Notes: a model not told the origin generated them from the sequence alone. A stretch of 64,000 nt of DNA from Pseudomonadota bacterium (GCA_023433925.1 JAEYTO010000063.1:1-64000); one strand, 5' to 3'. Positions 1 through 10,249 are shown, counted from the stretch's first letter. Numbers and translations are program-made.

Positions 1-284
1 CCACGCCTCACCCGCGCCAGGGGGTGACCCCCTGGACCCCGGTTTCGTGCGCGGGGTTTCATGGCCCTGTCGGGATGCCTGCTTGTGCCGGTATCGCAAC
101 CATGCCCCACGGCGCACCAGCGGGTAAATACGGGGTGCAGGGGCCCGTGGCCCTGCCGGGGTCAAGGGGCGGCGCCCCTTGTGGGTGGGGTGCTGGGGAG
201 GGCGAAGCCCTTCCCAGCTCTTGGCCGCGGAGCATGAACCCGGACACGATACCGGTCCTTCCACCGGACTATGCGAGGAATCCG
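1..284. repeat. Cluster of GC-rich hairpin repeats upstream of cooC-like gene
   Basis: No gene is supported here. Four inverted repeats follow each other: 17-35 (8-bp stem, loop TGA), 138-156 around GGGGCCCGTGG, 164-181, and 192-218 (12-bp stem with one G-T pair around AGGGCGAAGCCCT). The last belongs to the dispersed AGGGC/GCCCT hairpin family seen about ten times in the window. Bases 126-157 recur almost exactly at 49385-49417. Any of them could terminate a gene lying left of the window. Confidence 0.6.
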
Positions 285-1049
285 ATGAAGCTGGCGATGG
301 CGGGCAAGGGCGGCGTGGGCAAGACCTCCTTCACGGCCTGGCTGGGCGACTGGCTGGCGCGCCAGGGCCGCGACGTATGGCTCGTGGATGCGGACACGGC
401 CCTGTCCCTGGGTCAGGCCTGCGGCCTGCCACGCGCTGAGCTGCCCGTGCCGCTCATCGCGCGCGAGGACCTCGTGCGCGAGCGCATCGGCTCGGGCATG
501 ATCAATCTCAATCCCGAGGTGGGCGATCTGCCCGAGGCGCTCTCGGTGGAACTGCCCGTGGAAGGCGCGGGCCGCAAGCGGCTGCTGGTCATGGGCTCCG
601 TGAGCCGGGCCGGCGGCGGCTGCGCGTGCGCGGCCAACGCCCTGCTCAAGGCCCTGCTCCTGCACCTCGTTGTCGAGCGCGGGGCCTGGGTGCTCGTGGA
701 CCTGGAGGCCGGCGTGGAGCACCTCGGCCGGGGCACCGTGGAGTACGTGGACGGCCTGCTCGTGGTCAGCGATCCGAGCTGGCGCGGCCTGGAGACCGGA
801 GCCGAGATCGGGCGCATGGCCGCCGAGCTCGGCCTGTCCAGCACGGCCCTCGTGGTCAACCGCTGCCCGCCGGGAACGGTGATTCCCACGATTCCCGGCC
901 TGCCCAGGCAGGTCTTGACGCTGCCCGGCATCGAGGGCCTCGCGGCGCGGCAGCTCTCCTCGCCGTCCGTGCTCGGCCTGCCGGAGCGCGAAGCCATCGA
1001 CGTCTTCTGCGCCCGGTGCATCGATCGCCTGGCCGGCTCCCGGCGCTGA
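285..1049 (+). CDS. CooC-type nickel-insertion ATPase (MinD/ParA family)
   Basis: This is a 254-residue P-loop ATPase of the MinD/SIMIBI class. It has the deviant Walker A GKGGVGKT at residues 7-14, a DAD motif near residue 36 and a Cys-Ala-Cys motif at residues 113-115. CooC proteins, which load nickel into carbon monoxide dehydrogenase, bind metal through a CXC at this place. The reading frame is open further upstream, but ATG 285 is preceded by GAGGAA at a good distance and starts directly at the conserved KLAMAGKGG strand. No CODH gene is visible, so the partner is either left of the window or unlinked. Assignment to the CooC subgroup is good; the actual client enzyme is inference. Confidence 0.82.
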   Translation: MKLAMAGKGGVGKTSFTAWLGDWLARQGRDVWLVDADTALSLGQACGLPRAELPVPLIAREDLVRERIGSGMINLNPEVGDLPEALSVELPVEGAGRKRLLVMGSVSRAGGGCACAANALLKALLLHLVVERGAWVLVDLEAGVEHLGRGTVEYVDGLLVVSDPSWRGLETGAEIGRMAAELGLSSTALVVNRCPPGTVIPTIPGLPRQVLTLPGIEGLAARQLSSPSVLGLPEREAIDVFCARCIDRLAGSRR

Positions 1050-1077
1050 TCCTGGGTGGTTGACGATTCCGCGCGCG

Positions 1078-1119
1078 GGCGGCATCCTCACGCGCATGCC
1101 GCCTTCCGCGAGGCGTTTT
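1078..1119 (+). terminator. Possible terminator after the cooC-like gene
   Basis: GGCGGCAT (1078-1085) pairs with ATGCCGCC (1096-1103) over a 10-base loop. A short T run follows only at 1115-1119, so termination is plausible but not strong. Confidence 0.4.
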
Positions 1120-1235
1120 TCATTGCGGCGCGCCTCACAGCGGCGGAAAGCACTGGACGCTGGCGGGCCCACGGTTTATTCCGACTCGCACGTTAACGAT
1201 ATTCAGTCCGCATACAATCCTCGGGAGAAATACAC

Positions 1236-2411
1236 GTGTTCCAACGCAGGACCATCCTGGCCCTATTCCTTGCCGTCTGCCTGACGGCCGCATCCATGTC
1301 CTTCGCAACCGCCATGGCCGCCCAAGGCTCCGAATCCGCCCGCCCGCCACAGGGGGTGATCGACGACATCCTTCACCTGCGCGAACTTGCGCGCGACCCT
1401 TGTCTGGCCTTCGACCCGGCCAGGGTACGCAGCCTCCTCCAGTTCGTCAGGGAAGACAAGGCCGACCCTGCGTCCGTCGACCTGCAATCCATCGACGCCG
1501 CCACGAGCGCCTACTACGAGGAGACGATCAACCTGCCGCTTTCGCGCATAATCGATTACCATTTCAGCTCCGATTTCCCTCCCTTCCTCATCATGCCCTC
1601 CTCCATCCGGCTCAACGCCTGGGACACACCTCCCGCCGAGAGCGTCCCGGCTCTCTGGAAGCGGCTCGACGCCACGGCCGAGCCTTTCCTTCTGGCCCGC
1701 GGCGGCGAGCACGAGGAGATCACGCCCGACCTCGTCACCGGCGCCTACTTTCGCTACGACGCCACGCGGACCGTGATCCTGCTCAAGGATGGGGGCCGGC
1801 GCTACGTCATCAGCATCACGCTCCAGGACGATCCCTCGCAGATAGGCCGCAAGGGCGCGGTCATCGGCGACGATGCGGACTGGAACCACTTCTATTCCGG
1901 CATCGAGGGAGTGCCCATGGCCGGGCTCGGCTGGGCGAAATCCTACATGTACGAGGCCTTCGTCGTGAACGTGCTCCATGAGCCCGAGCCGGGCAAGCCC
2001 CTTACCCGCGGCGCATTCTTCAAGTGGCTCAACGCCGGCTGGTCGGGCATCAACATGACCAAGCGCCACCATCTCGTGGAAGGATTCCAGCGCTTCTTCC
2101 AGGGATACAAGACCATGCTCGAATCCCCCGCCTTGCCGTCGCCGGAGCAACTGGCCAAGCTCGTCCGCCAGGTCCAGAGCCTTCCCGAGGCCGAGCTCAT
2201 GGCGCGGCTCAAGCCATACGCCGAGTCCATCGAGCGGCTCGCGGCCACGGACAAGGGCAAGCTGTCGCGCCGGGAGTACGCCCCGCTCATCAAGAACGGC
2301 GCGTTCCTGGCCAAGTACACCCGCGAGGAGCGCGAGGCCACGCTGCTCAAGGAGTACATGAAGGCTATCGTGGGCAAGCCCACGCCAGTGGAGAAGCCGA
2401 CGCTGGAGTAA
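1236..2411 (+). CDS. Secreted protein of unknown function, 391 aa
   Basis: A GTG start at 1236 follows GGGAGA. The first 28 residues form a standard Sec signal peptide: RR, a hydrophobic run ALFLAVCLTAA, and a cleavage-like ATAMA-A site. The mature part of about 360 residues has no motif I recognise. It is rich in aromatic and charged residues, with a helical, Lys/Glu-rich last 100 residues. The gene stands alone between the cooC-like gene and the convergent argH, and a hairpin follows the stop. A periplasmic location is inferred from the signal peptide. I cannot assign a function. Confidence 0.8.
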   Translation: MFQRRTILALFLAVCLTAASMSFATAMAAQGSESARPPQGVIDDILHLRELARDPCLAFDPARVRSLLQFVREDKADPASVDLQSIDAATSAYYEETINLPLSRIIDYHFSSDFPPFLIMPSSIRLNAWDTPPAESVPALWKRLDATAEPFLLARGGEHEEITPDLVTGAYFRYDATRTVILLKDGGRRYVISITLQDDPSQIGRKGAVIGDDADWNHFYSGIEGVPMAGLGWAKSYMYEAFVVNVLHEPEPGKPLTRGAFFKWLNAGWSGINMTKRHHLVEGFQRFFQGYKTMLESPALPSPEQLAKLVRQVQSLPEAELMARLKPYAESIERLAATDKGKLSRREYAPLIKNGAFLAKYTREEREATLLKEYMKAIVGKPTPVEKPTLE

Positions 2412-2420
2412 AAACGGAAA

Positions 2421-2453
2421 AGGGGACCCGAGGGTCCCCTTCGCATTTCTTGA
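2421..2453. terminator. Terminator between convergent genes
   Basis: AGGGGACC (2421-2428) pairs with GGTCCCCT (2433-2440) over the loop CGAG. An A-rich run lies upstream and a T-rich stretch downstream, so it can serve both the 1236 gene and argH. Confidence 0.7.
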
Positions 2454-2468
2454 CTGGAGCGCCGGCGG

Positions 2469-3860
2469 CTATGCGCCCACCCTGGCCAGCCACTCGCGCA
2501 TCTTCGCGAGCTGCTCGCGCACGCGGGCCGGGGCCGTGCCGCCGGGGATGGTGCGCCGGGCCACGGCGGCCTCGTAGGACAGAATCTGGAACACGTCCTG
2601 ACCGATGAGTTCCGAGAAACCGCGCAGCTCGTCCAGGCTCAAATCCTCCAGCTTCCTGCCCCTCTCCTCGCACCAGGCAACGGCTCGGCCGGTGACGTGA
2701 TGCGCCTCGCGGAAGGGCAGCCCCTTGCCCACGAGATAGTCGGCCAGCTCCGTGGCGTTGAGGAAGCCGCGCCCCAGGGCCGCGCGCATGGCCTCGGGCA
2801 CGAAGGCCATCTCGGCGAGCATGCCGGCCATGCAGTCCAGGGACAGGCGCACGGTCTTGTCCGTGTCGAAGAAGGGCTCCTTGTCCTCCTGGAGGTCGCG
2901 GTTGTAGGTCAGCGGCAGGCCCTTGAGCGTGGTCAACAGGCCCATGAGGCTGCCGTAGACCCGGCCGGTCTTGCCGCGCATGAGCTCGGCCACGTCCGGG
3001 TTCTTCTTCTGGGGCATGATGCTCGAGCCCGTGGCGTAGCCGTCGGGCAGGCGCACGAAGCCGAAGGCCGGGTTGGCCCAGATGATGAGTTCCTCGCACA
3101 GCCGGCTCAGGTGGGCCATGATCAGACTGCCGCAGAACAGCGCCTCGGCCGCGAAGTCGCGGTCGGACACGGCGTCCATGCTGTTGCGGAACGTGGCCGG
3201 GAAGCCGACGTCCTCGGCCACGGACTGCGGGTCTAGAGGATAGGTCGTGCCGGCCAGTGCCGCCGCGCCGAGCGGCGAGACGCGCACGCGCTTCAGGCAG
3301 TCCTCGACGCGCTCGTGGTCGCGGCGCAGCATCTGGGCATAGGCCAGCAGATGGTGGCCCAGGCTCACGGGCTGCGCCGGCTGGAGGTGCGTGTGGCCCG
3401 GAAGGAGCGTCTCGACGTGCTCATCGGCGCGCTCGCAGAGCACCCCCACGAGCCGGGCCAGCAGCTCGCCCCACATGGCCAGCCGCCGCGAAACGTGCAG
3501 CCGGAAGTCCAGCGCCACCTGGTCGTTGCGGCTGCGGCCCGTGTGCAGCCTCTTGCCCGCGTCGCCGATCAGCTCGGTCAGGCGGGCCTCGATGTTCATG
3601 TGCACGTCCTCGCGGTCCGTGCGCCAGGCGAACTCGCCGCGCTCGATTTCGGCCCGCACGGCGTCGAGACCGGCCACGATGGCCTCCGCCTCGGCCTGGG
3701 CGATGACGCATTGCCGCGCGAGCATGCGCGCGTGCGCCTTGGAGCCCGCGATGTCCTCGGCCCACAGCTCGCGGTCAAAGGACACGGATTCGGTATAAGC
3801 CTCCACGAGCGCGTCCGTGCCGCCCGTGAACCGTCCGCCCCAGAGTTTCTTATCGGCCAT
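2469..3860 (-). CDS. argH: Argininosuccinate lyase
   Basis: ArgH splits argininosuccinate into arginine and fumarate, the last step of arginine synthesis. The 463 residues match the usual family length. The lyase/fumarase signature GSSIMPQKKNPD is clear in the middle, with the RSRNDQ segment in the N-terminal domain. It lies on the same strand as argG and argF but is cut off from them by a plus-strand P-type ATPase gene of about 2.8 kb plus repeats. It must therefore be transcribed on its own, from somewhere in the repeat-filled gap upstream of its start. Confidence 0.97.
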   Translation of the reverse strand: MADKKLWGGRFTGGTDALVEAYTESVSFDRELWAEDIAGSKAHARMLARQCVIAQAEAEAIVAGLDAVRAEIERGEFAWRTDREDVHMNIEARLTELIGDAGKRLHTGRSRNDQVALDFRLHVSRRLAMWGELLARLVGVLCERADEHVETLLPGHTHLQPAQPVSLGHHLLAYAQMLRRDHERVEDCLKRVRVSPLGAAALAGTTYPLDPQSVAEDVGFPATFRNSMDAVSDRDFAAEALFCGSLIMAHLSRLCEELIIWANPAFGFVRLPDGYATGSSIMPQKKNPDVAELMRGKTGRVYGSLMGLLTTLKGLPLTYNRDLQEDKEPFFDTDKTVRLSLDCMAGMLAEMAFVPEAMRAALGRGFLNATELADYLVGKGLPFREAHHVTGRAVAWCEERGRKLEDLSLDELRGFSELIGQDVFQILSYEAAVARRTIPGGTAPARVREQLAKMREWLARVGA

Positions 3861-3898
3861 GCGCGTCTCCTGTCTCGTTTCGCTCGCCAGGCAGATCG

Positions 3899-3967
3899 AC
3901 CGAGAGAGGGCGGCACCCTCTCTCGGACTCTCTCCCGGCAGGGGAGTGATTCCCCTGCACCCCCAGT
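3899..3967. repeat. Hairpin repeat core, first of two tandem copies
   Basis: GAGAGAGGGCG pairs with CCCTCTCTC, and a second small hairpin GCAGGGGA/TCCCCTGC follows. The same layout recurs at once in the adjacent 3985-4116 element, so the two cores form a near-tandem pair upstream of argH. Confidence 0.75.
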
Positions 3968-3984
3968 ATGAACTGGCGGGTAAC

Positions 3985-4116
3985 TAAAGCACCTTGCGAT
4001 TCAACCGAGAGAGGGCGGTGCCCTTTCTCAGGCTCTCTCCCGGCAGGGGAGTGATTCCCCTGCCCCCCAGTTGAATGGGCGAGAGTTTTTCCAGTTCAAT
4101 TGCAACCTGCTATAAA
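3985..4116. mobile_element. MITE-like element, about 132 bp, with imperfect terminal inverted repeats
   Basis: The left end starts TAAAGCACCTTGCGATTCAAC. The right end, read on the other strand, starts TTTATAGCAGGTTGCAATTG. Most positions agree across about 25 bp (AGCA, TTGC, ATT, AACTG or AACCG shared). Inside sit the GAGAGAGGGC hairpin (about 4005-4030) and a GCAGGGGA/TCCCCTGC hairpin. The same ends bound the 24266-24478 copy, where the element interrupts a transposase gene. No coding capacity is visible. The remaining bases to 4308 hold no feature I can name. Confidence 0.7.
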
Positions 4117-4308
4117 TTGCAATTCGCTGTGGCGCCACCGTGGCAATGCTCCAGAACGGCACGCGAATACTATCAACGCGCACGGCGCGCAAGCCACGGC
4201 CGCGAGCCGCCTTGGCCCGAGCGCCTTCTTCGGCGGATTCCCCTTGCCCGCCGATGGCTGGATAGTGATAGGAGAATAGAGACTGGCGCCGGGATTGGGA
4301 GTTGTGGC

Positions 4309-7086
4309 ATGGCCAAGATGGATATCGACCAGCACTGGGCCCAGACTCAGACAGCCGAGGCGATTCTGGCCGGCCTGGACGCAGGTCCGGCCGGGCTCCC
4401 GACTCCCGAGGCCAGGGCCCGGCTCAGGCGTTTCGGGAGCAACACGCTCTATCACCCGCATCGCAAGTCCCTCGTGCTGCGTTTCTTGGCCAACTTCACG
4501 CACATCATGGCCCTGCTCCTGTGGGCGGGCGGTCTCATCGGATTCCTGGCCGGCCTGCCCCAGCTCGGCGTATCCATCTGGCTCGTCAACATCATCAACG
4601 GCTGCTTCAGCTTCTGGATGGAATACCGGGCCGGAAAGGCCATGGAGTCCCTTAGCCGGCTCATGCCGCAATCAGCCACTGTCCTGCGCGACGGCGGGGC
4701 CGCACGGATGGACGTCGCGGACATCGTGCCGGGCGATGTGATCCTGCTCGCCGAGGGCGATCGGGTGCCGGCCGACGGCAGAGTCGTCGAGGAGCGTCGC
4801 CTGCGTTTGGACGAATCGGCCTTGACCGGCGAGTCCCTGCCGGCCTCCAAGACGGCCGAGATCGCGGACGGAAGCGCTCTTTTCGCCTCCAACCTGGTCT
4901 TCGCGGGCACGTCGGTCTCCGCTGGCGAAGGCCGAGCCGTCGTCTTCGCCACGGGCCCGGACACGAACTTCGGACGCATCGCCGGAGCGGCCCGCTCCGT
5001 GCACGACGAGCCCAGCCCGCTCCAGAAGGAGCTTTCGCGCGTCACGACCAGCATCAGCTTCATCGCCCTGGGCGTGGGCCTCGTTTTCTTCCTGTTGGCC
5101 GCGGCGTTCGTGGGGGTTCGGCCGTCCGAGAGCTTCATTTTCGCCCTGGGCATGATCGTGGCCTTCGTTCCAGAGGGCCTGCTGCCCACCGTGACCCTGT
5201 CCCTGGCCATGGGCGTGCGCCGCATGGCGGCCAACAACGCGCTCATCAAGCGCCTGTCGTCCGTCGAGACCCTCGGCTGCGCCACGGTCATCTGCACGGA
5301 CAAGACCGGCACGCTGACTGAGAACGAGATGACCGTGGCCTTTCTGTGGACATTGGGGACACCAAGCCGCGAGCGGCGCGTATCCGGCGTGGGCTATGGC
5401 CTGGACGGGCGCATGGAGTACGTGGACGAGGCCGCCCTGGCCGCCCTCAAGGCCGGCTGCGTCTGCAACACGGCACGACTGGTCCCCGAGCCCTTGGGCG
5501 ACCCGACCGAGATCGCCCTGCTCGTGGCCGCGGCCAAGGCGGGGCTGGATCCGGAGGCCGTCCGCGCCGGGCATCCTCGCATCCACGAGATCCCCTTCGA
5601 CTCCGAACGCAAGCGCATGTCCGTGATCGTCGAGGAAAACGGCCGCAAGGTCGCCTATGTCAAAGGCGCCCCGGATGTCATCGCCGCCCTCGACCGTCGC
5701 TCGTCCGGCAGCGCCGGCACAGGGCTCCAGCCAGGATCGGCCTTGGCGGAATTGGCCAAGGCCAACGAGACGTATGCCCGCGCCGGCTACCGCGTCCTGG
5801 CCCTGGCCCGCAGGGAGCTGCCCGACTCGTTCAGCCTGCCAGACGACCCGGACCTCCTGCCGCCCGAGGCCGTGGAGGCGGACCTCGACATCCTCGGCCT
5901 CGCGGCCATGCTCGACCCGCCGCGTCCGGGCGTGCTGGAGGCCGTGGACCGCTGCCACGCAGCCGGCATCCGCATCATCATGATCACCGGCGACAACCCG
6001 CTCACGGCCGAGAGCATCGCGCGTCACCTGAATATCATCCGCGGCGCGCAAGCCACGGTCATCTCGGGCGCGGATCTCGCGCGCATGGACGACCAGACCC
6101 TGTACGAGAAGCTCCGGGGCGAGGCCGTGTTCGCCCGCGTCTCCTCCGAGAGCAAGCTGCGCATCGTGGAGACCCTACACCGCCACGGCGAGGTCGTGGC
6201 CATGACCGGCGACGGCGTTAACGACGCCCCGGCGCTCAAGCGCGCCGACATCGGCGTGGCCATGGGCAAGGCCGGCACCGACGCGGCCAAGGAGGCGGCG
6301 GACATGATCCTGACCGACGACAACTTCGCGACCATTGTCCGGGCCATCGAGGAAGGCCGCGCCGTCTACGCCAACATCAAGAAGTTCATCGCCTACATCT
6401 TCACGAGCAACATCCCCGAGGCCATCCCCTTCTTCCTGTTCGTCATGAGCCTCGGTCGCATACCGCTCGCCCTAGGCATAATGCTCATCCTGGCCGTGGA
6501 TCTGGGGACCGACATGCTGCCCGCCATCGCCCTGGGCGCCGAGCCCGCCGATCCGAGCGTCATGGACGCACCGCCGCGCAGCCTGCGGGAGCGCGTCATT
6601 ACCCCCGCCCTCCTGCGGCGTTCCTTTCTGTACCTGGGGCTCATCCAGGGTCTGGCCTGCATGGCCGTCTTCTACTATGCCTTTTGGACGAACGGTTATG
6701 CCGGACAATGGCTCGACCTGCCGCACAGCGGCCCGCTCTACGAATCGGCCACGGCCCTGACCTTCGCGGCCGTCGTGGCCACCCAGATCGGCAACTTCTT
6801 CGCCCAGCGGGCCGGCGAACGCTCCGTCTTCCGCACTCCTTTGGGGGGCAACCGCCTCCTGTGGCCCAGCATCGCCACGGAGCTTGCCGTCATGATCCTG
6901 GTCATCCATGCGCCGGTCATGCAGCGCATCTTCGGCACCGCGCCATTCGCGGCCAGGGACTGGCTCCTGCTCGCGGCGCTGGTTCCCCTGCTCCCCCTGG
7001 CCGACGAGTTGCGCAAGCTGGCTCATCGGACCTGGCGGGCCTGGCGGACACGGGCGCGATCCACCTCGGACAGGCCGGCCGTCTGA
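4309..7086 (+). CDS. P-type cation ATPase resembling Na,K-ATPase (type IIC-like)
   Basis: This is a 925-residue P2-type ATPase, a membrane pump driven by an aspartyl-phosphate. It shows the actuator motif TGES (173-176), PEGLL in M4 (288-292), the phosphorylation loop DKTGT with D331, the hinge GDGVNDAP around D635, TSNIPE in M5 (699-704) and DLGTD in M6 (731-735). These membrane motifs match the animal Na,K/H,K-ATPase alpha subunit more closely than typical bacterial Ca2+ pumps. ATG 4309 begins a normal short N-terminus; the longer open frame upstream runs into a repeat. It sits alone on the plus strand between argH and argG, both on the minus strand. The transported ion (Na+, K+ or H+) is inference. 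Confidence 0.88.
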   Translation: MAKMDIDQHWAQTQTAEAILAGLDAGPAGLPTPEARARLRRFGSNTLYHPHRKSLVLRFLANFTHIMALLLWAGGLIGFLAGLPQLGVSIWLVNIINGCFSFWMEYRAGKAMESLSRLMPQSATVLRDGGAARMDVADIVPGDVILLAEGDRVPADGRVVEERRLRLDESALTGESLPASKTAEIADGSALFASNLVFAGTSVSAGEGRAVVFATGPDTNFGRIAGAARSVHDEPSPLQKELSRVTTSISFIALGVGLVFFLLAAAFVGVRPSESFIFALGMIVAFVPEGLLPTVTLSLAMGVRRMAANNALIKRLSSVETLGCATVICTDKTGTLTENEMTVAFLWTLGTPSRERRVSGVGYGLDGRMEYVDEAALAALKAGCVCNTARLVPEPLGDPTEIALLVAAAKAGLDPEAVRAGHPRIHEIPFDSERKRMSVIVEENGRKVAYVKGAPDVIAALDRRSSGSAGTGLQPGSALAELAKANETYARAGYRVLALARRELPDSFSLPDDPDLLPPEAVEADLDILGLAAMLDPPRPGVLEAVDRCHAAGIRIIMITGDNPLTAESIARHLNIIRGAQATVISGADLARMDDQTLYEKLRGEAVFARVSSESKLRIVETLHRHGEVVAMTGDGVNDAPALKRADIGVAMGKAGTDAAKEAADMILTDDNFATIVRAIEEGRAVYANIKKFIAYIFTSNIPEAIPFFLFVMSLGRIPLALGIMLILAVDLGTDMLPAIALGAEPADPSVMDAPPRSLRERVITPALLRRSFLYLGLIQGLACMAVFYYAFWTNGYAGQWLDLPHSGPLYESATALTFAAVVATQIGNFFAQRAGERSVFRTPLGGNRLLWPSIATELAVMILVIHAPVMQRIFGTAPFAARDWLLLAALVPLLPLADELRKLAHRTWRAWRTRARSTSDRPAV

Positions 7087-7094
7087 AAAAGGAC

Positions 7095-7136
7095 GAGGCG
7101 CGCATCCCGTCCGCACCGGAACGGGTCGCGCGCCTC
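7095..7136. terminator. Hairpin after the P-type ATPase gene
   Basis: GAGGCGCGC (7095-7103) pairs with GCGCGCCTC (7128-7136). Inside, CCCGT pairs with ACGGG. It starts 9 bases after the ATPase stop codon; no T tract follows. Confidence 0.55.
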
Positions 7137-7149
7137 GCGGCAATGAATA

Positions 7150-7166
7150 GGGGAGCCAGGCTCCCC
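7150..7166. terminator. Hairpin after argG
   Basis: GGGGAGC (7150-7156) pairs with GCTCCCC (7160-7166) over CAG. It lies just beyond the argG stop and between two convergent genes, so it may serve either direction. Confidence 0.5.
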
Positions 7167-7175
7167 GGTCTGTCG

Positions 7176-8369
<1,194 letters not shown>

Positions 8370-8538
8370 ATCGGACCCTCGCTGATGGTGTGCGGCTTCA
8401 TGGCTTACTGCCGGACGATACCCTTCCGCTTGCGGGCCGACAGATCCGGAAGCGGGCCAGGGGATCGCCTCCCTGGCGGGGAAATCCGGAGAGGAGCGAG
8501 CCCGTAAGACTGGGTGGCGTCCCTCTCCTGTTGAACTC

Positions 8539-9516
8539 TCAGATCGTATGGATCGGCAGCGGGCCGGGGCGGTCGTCCGCGAACTCCCTGCCCGTGGCCT
8601 CGGGCGCATGGCCGTAGACCCACTCCAGAACGGCCTTCTGCATGTGCAGGCGGTTCTCGGCCTGATCCCAGACGATGGAGGCCGGACCTTCCATGACCTC
8701 GTCGGTGATCTCCTCGCCGCGGTGGGCCGGCAGGCAGTGCATGACCTTGACCGACGGGTCGGCCAGGGCGAGCAGATCGTCGTTGACCTGGAAGGCCGCG
8801 AACTTCTTGGCGCGGGCCTCCTGCTCGGACTCCTGGCCCATGGAGGCCCACACGTCGGTGTTCACGTAGTGCGCGCCGTCCACGGCCAGCTTCGGGTCGT
8901 GGGAGATATGGATGCGCGCGCCGAGCTTGAGGGCCTTGCCCAGGATGCGCGTGTCGGGCTCGAAGCCCTGGGGGACGGCCAGGGCCAGGTAGAACGGAAA
9001 GTACACGGCGGCATTGATCCAGGAGTTGGCCATGTTGTTGCCGTCGCCGATCCAGGCCACCTTGAGGTCCTTGAAGGACGGAGTGCGCTCGTACATGGTC
9101 AGCAGGTCGCTGAGCACCTGGCAGGGGTGGTGCAGGTCGGACAGCGCGTTGACCACGGGGATGCTGGCATGCTCGGCCAGATCCTCGAGCTTCTCCTGGC
9201 CGAAGGTGCGCACGATCATGCCCGCGCAGTAGCGCGAGATGACGCGGGCCGTGTCCTTGAGCGGCTCGCTGCGGCCAAGCTGCGACTCGTTGGGGGTCAT
9301 GAAGATGGTGTCGCCGCCCAGGTGGCGCACGGCCATCTCGAAGGACAGGCGCGTGCGCGTCGAAGCCTTCTCGAAGATCATGACCAGCACCTTGCCGGCC
9401 AGGATCTGGCTCCGGTGATCCGTGTCCTTCATCTCCTTGGCCCGCTTCACCAGGGCCCAGGACTGGGACTTGGGCATATCCAGGATGTCGAGGAAGTGTT
9501 TCCACCTGCTGTGCAT
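8539..9516 (-). CDS. argF: Ornithine carbamoyltransferase
   Basis: This enzyme makes citrulline from ornithine and carbamoyl phosphate. The 325 residues carry the carbamoyl-phosphate loop STRTR, the HPCQ segment and the ornithine-binding HCLP loop. The start at 9516 (MHSRWKHFLDI) has GGAG seven bases upstream; an in-frame ATG ten codons earlier has no ribosome binding site. It is the first gene of the argF-argG pair. The 170-bp gap before argG holds only a short GCCAGGG/CCCTGGC hairpin, so read-through is likely. Confidence 0.96.
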   Translation of the reverse strand: MHSRWKHFLDILDMPKSQSWALVKRAKEMKDTDHRSQILAGKVLVMIFEKASTRTRLSFEMAVRHLGGDTIFMTPNESQLGRSEPLKDTARVISRYCAGMIVRTFGQEKLEDLAEHASIPVVNALSDLHHPCQVLSDLLTMYERTPSFKDLKVAWIGDGNNMANSWINAAVYFPFYLALAVPQGFEPDTRILGKALKLGARIHISHDPKLAVDGAHYVNTDVWASMGQESEQEARAKKFAAFQVNDDLLALADPSVKVMHCLPAHRGEEITDEVMEGPASIVWDQAENRLHMQKAVLEWVYGHAPEATGREFADDRPGPLPIHTI

Positions 9517-9660
9517 GGCGCGCTCCGTGAACAAGGCGGTCTTCATGCGGCGATGCGCATGAGAAAAAACGCTAACTTATTCGCCGGGAGGGCGCTTGTA
9601 AAGCGCTTTGCGCGCCGAAGCGTCGCCTCGGGTCCGGCCGGCTCGCGCGCCGAGCGCCTC

Positions 9661-9767
9661 AGAGCATTTTCACCTTGAAAATGCTCTGCAAGCCAGGCCT
9701 TGGCCTTGCTTGCCGTCGCGCAGGCGCAGGTGCGATTCACTTGCGCCGTCAACGCCGAAGCGAACGT
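9661..9767. repeat. Dispersed repeat family B, copy 1
   Basis: The element begins with a perfect 12-bp hairpin, AGAGCATTTTCA against TGAAAATGCTCT, then runs about 80 bp to a CGTCAACGCCG segment. The reverse complement matches 34967-35070 along most of its length. A 69-codon open frame across it looks like a by-product of the repeat. Confidence 0.75.
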
Positions 9768-9784
9768 CTTAAGGTTGATCTGCC

Positions 9785-10234
9785 CTAATCGCCCAGCATG
9801 TCCACGGCCTGTTCGGTCAGGGCCTCCATGAGCTCACCGTGGTCGTGGCCGGCCAGGTGGAGCACGCCGTGGGCCAGCAGGCGCACGAGGTGCTCGCGGG
9901 GCGGCTGGCCGTAGAGGAAGGCCTCGCGCTCCAGGGTATCCACGGACAGGACGAGCTCGCCGAGCCAGGGCTCCTGCCCCGCCTCGTCTTCCTCGCCGAC
10001 GACGCCCTGCTCCCCGGCCGGGAAGCTCAGCACGTTGGTCGGTCCCACGCAGCCCATGAACTCGGCGTTGCGCCGGGCCATGTCCGCGTCGCCCACCAGG
10101 TGCAGGTCAAAGGAACCGCCGGACAGGCCGAGCACGTCCAGGAGGTCGCGGCTCAAAGCCATGATCTCGCGGCGGCTCACGGGAAAGGCCGGCGGCAGGC
10201 GCAGGCCTTTCTGAATGGATAGGGTAACGGGCAT
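9785..10234 (-). CDS. ybeY: Endoribonuclease YbeY, rRNA maturation factor
   Basis: YbeY is a zinc-dependent RNase acting in 16S rRNA 3' end maturation and ribosome quality control. The 149 residues include the metal motif HGVLHLAGHDH (HxxxHxxGHxH) near the C-terminus. The segment GPTNVLSFPAGEQ precedes it, as in other family members. It lies 15 bp downstream of pgpH and completes the widespread order phoH-pgpH-ybeY. Confidence 0.93.
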   Translation of the reverse strand: MPVTLSIQKGLRLPPAFPVSRREIMALSRDLLDVLGLSGGSFDLHLVGDADMARRNAEFMGCVGPTNVLSFPAGEQGVVGEEDEAGQEPWLGELVLSVDTLEREAFLYGQPPREHLVRLLAHGVLHLAGHDHGELMEALTEQAVDMLGD

Positions 10235-10249
10235 GGCGCTGGCCCGGCT

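Noticed and set aside
3899..4116. CRISPR-like tandem repeat
   Set aside because: Only two imperfect units, no constant spacer length and no cas genes; it fits hairpin/MITE repeats instead.
9543..9752. 69-codon minus-strand frame between argF and ybeY
   Set aside because: It covers dispersed repeat B, and the second copy of that repeat is not open in the same frame.
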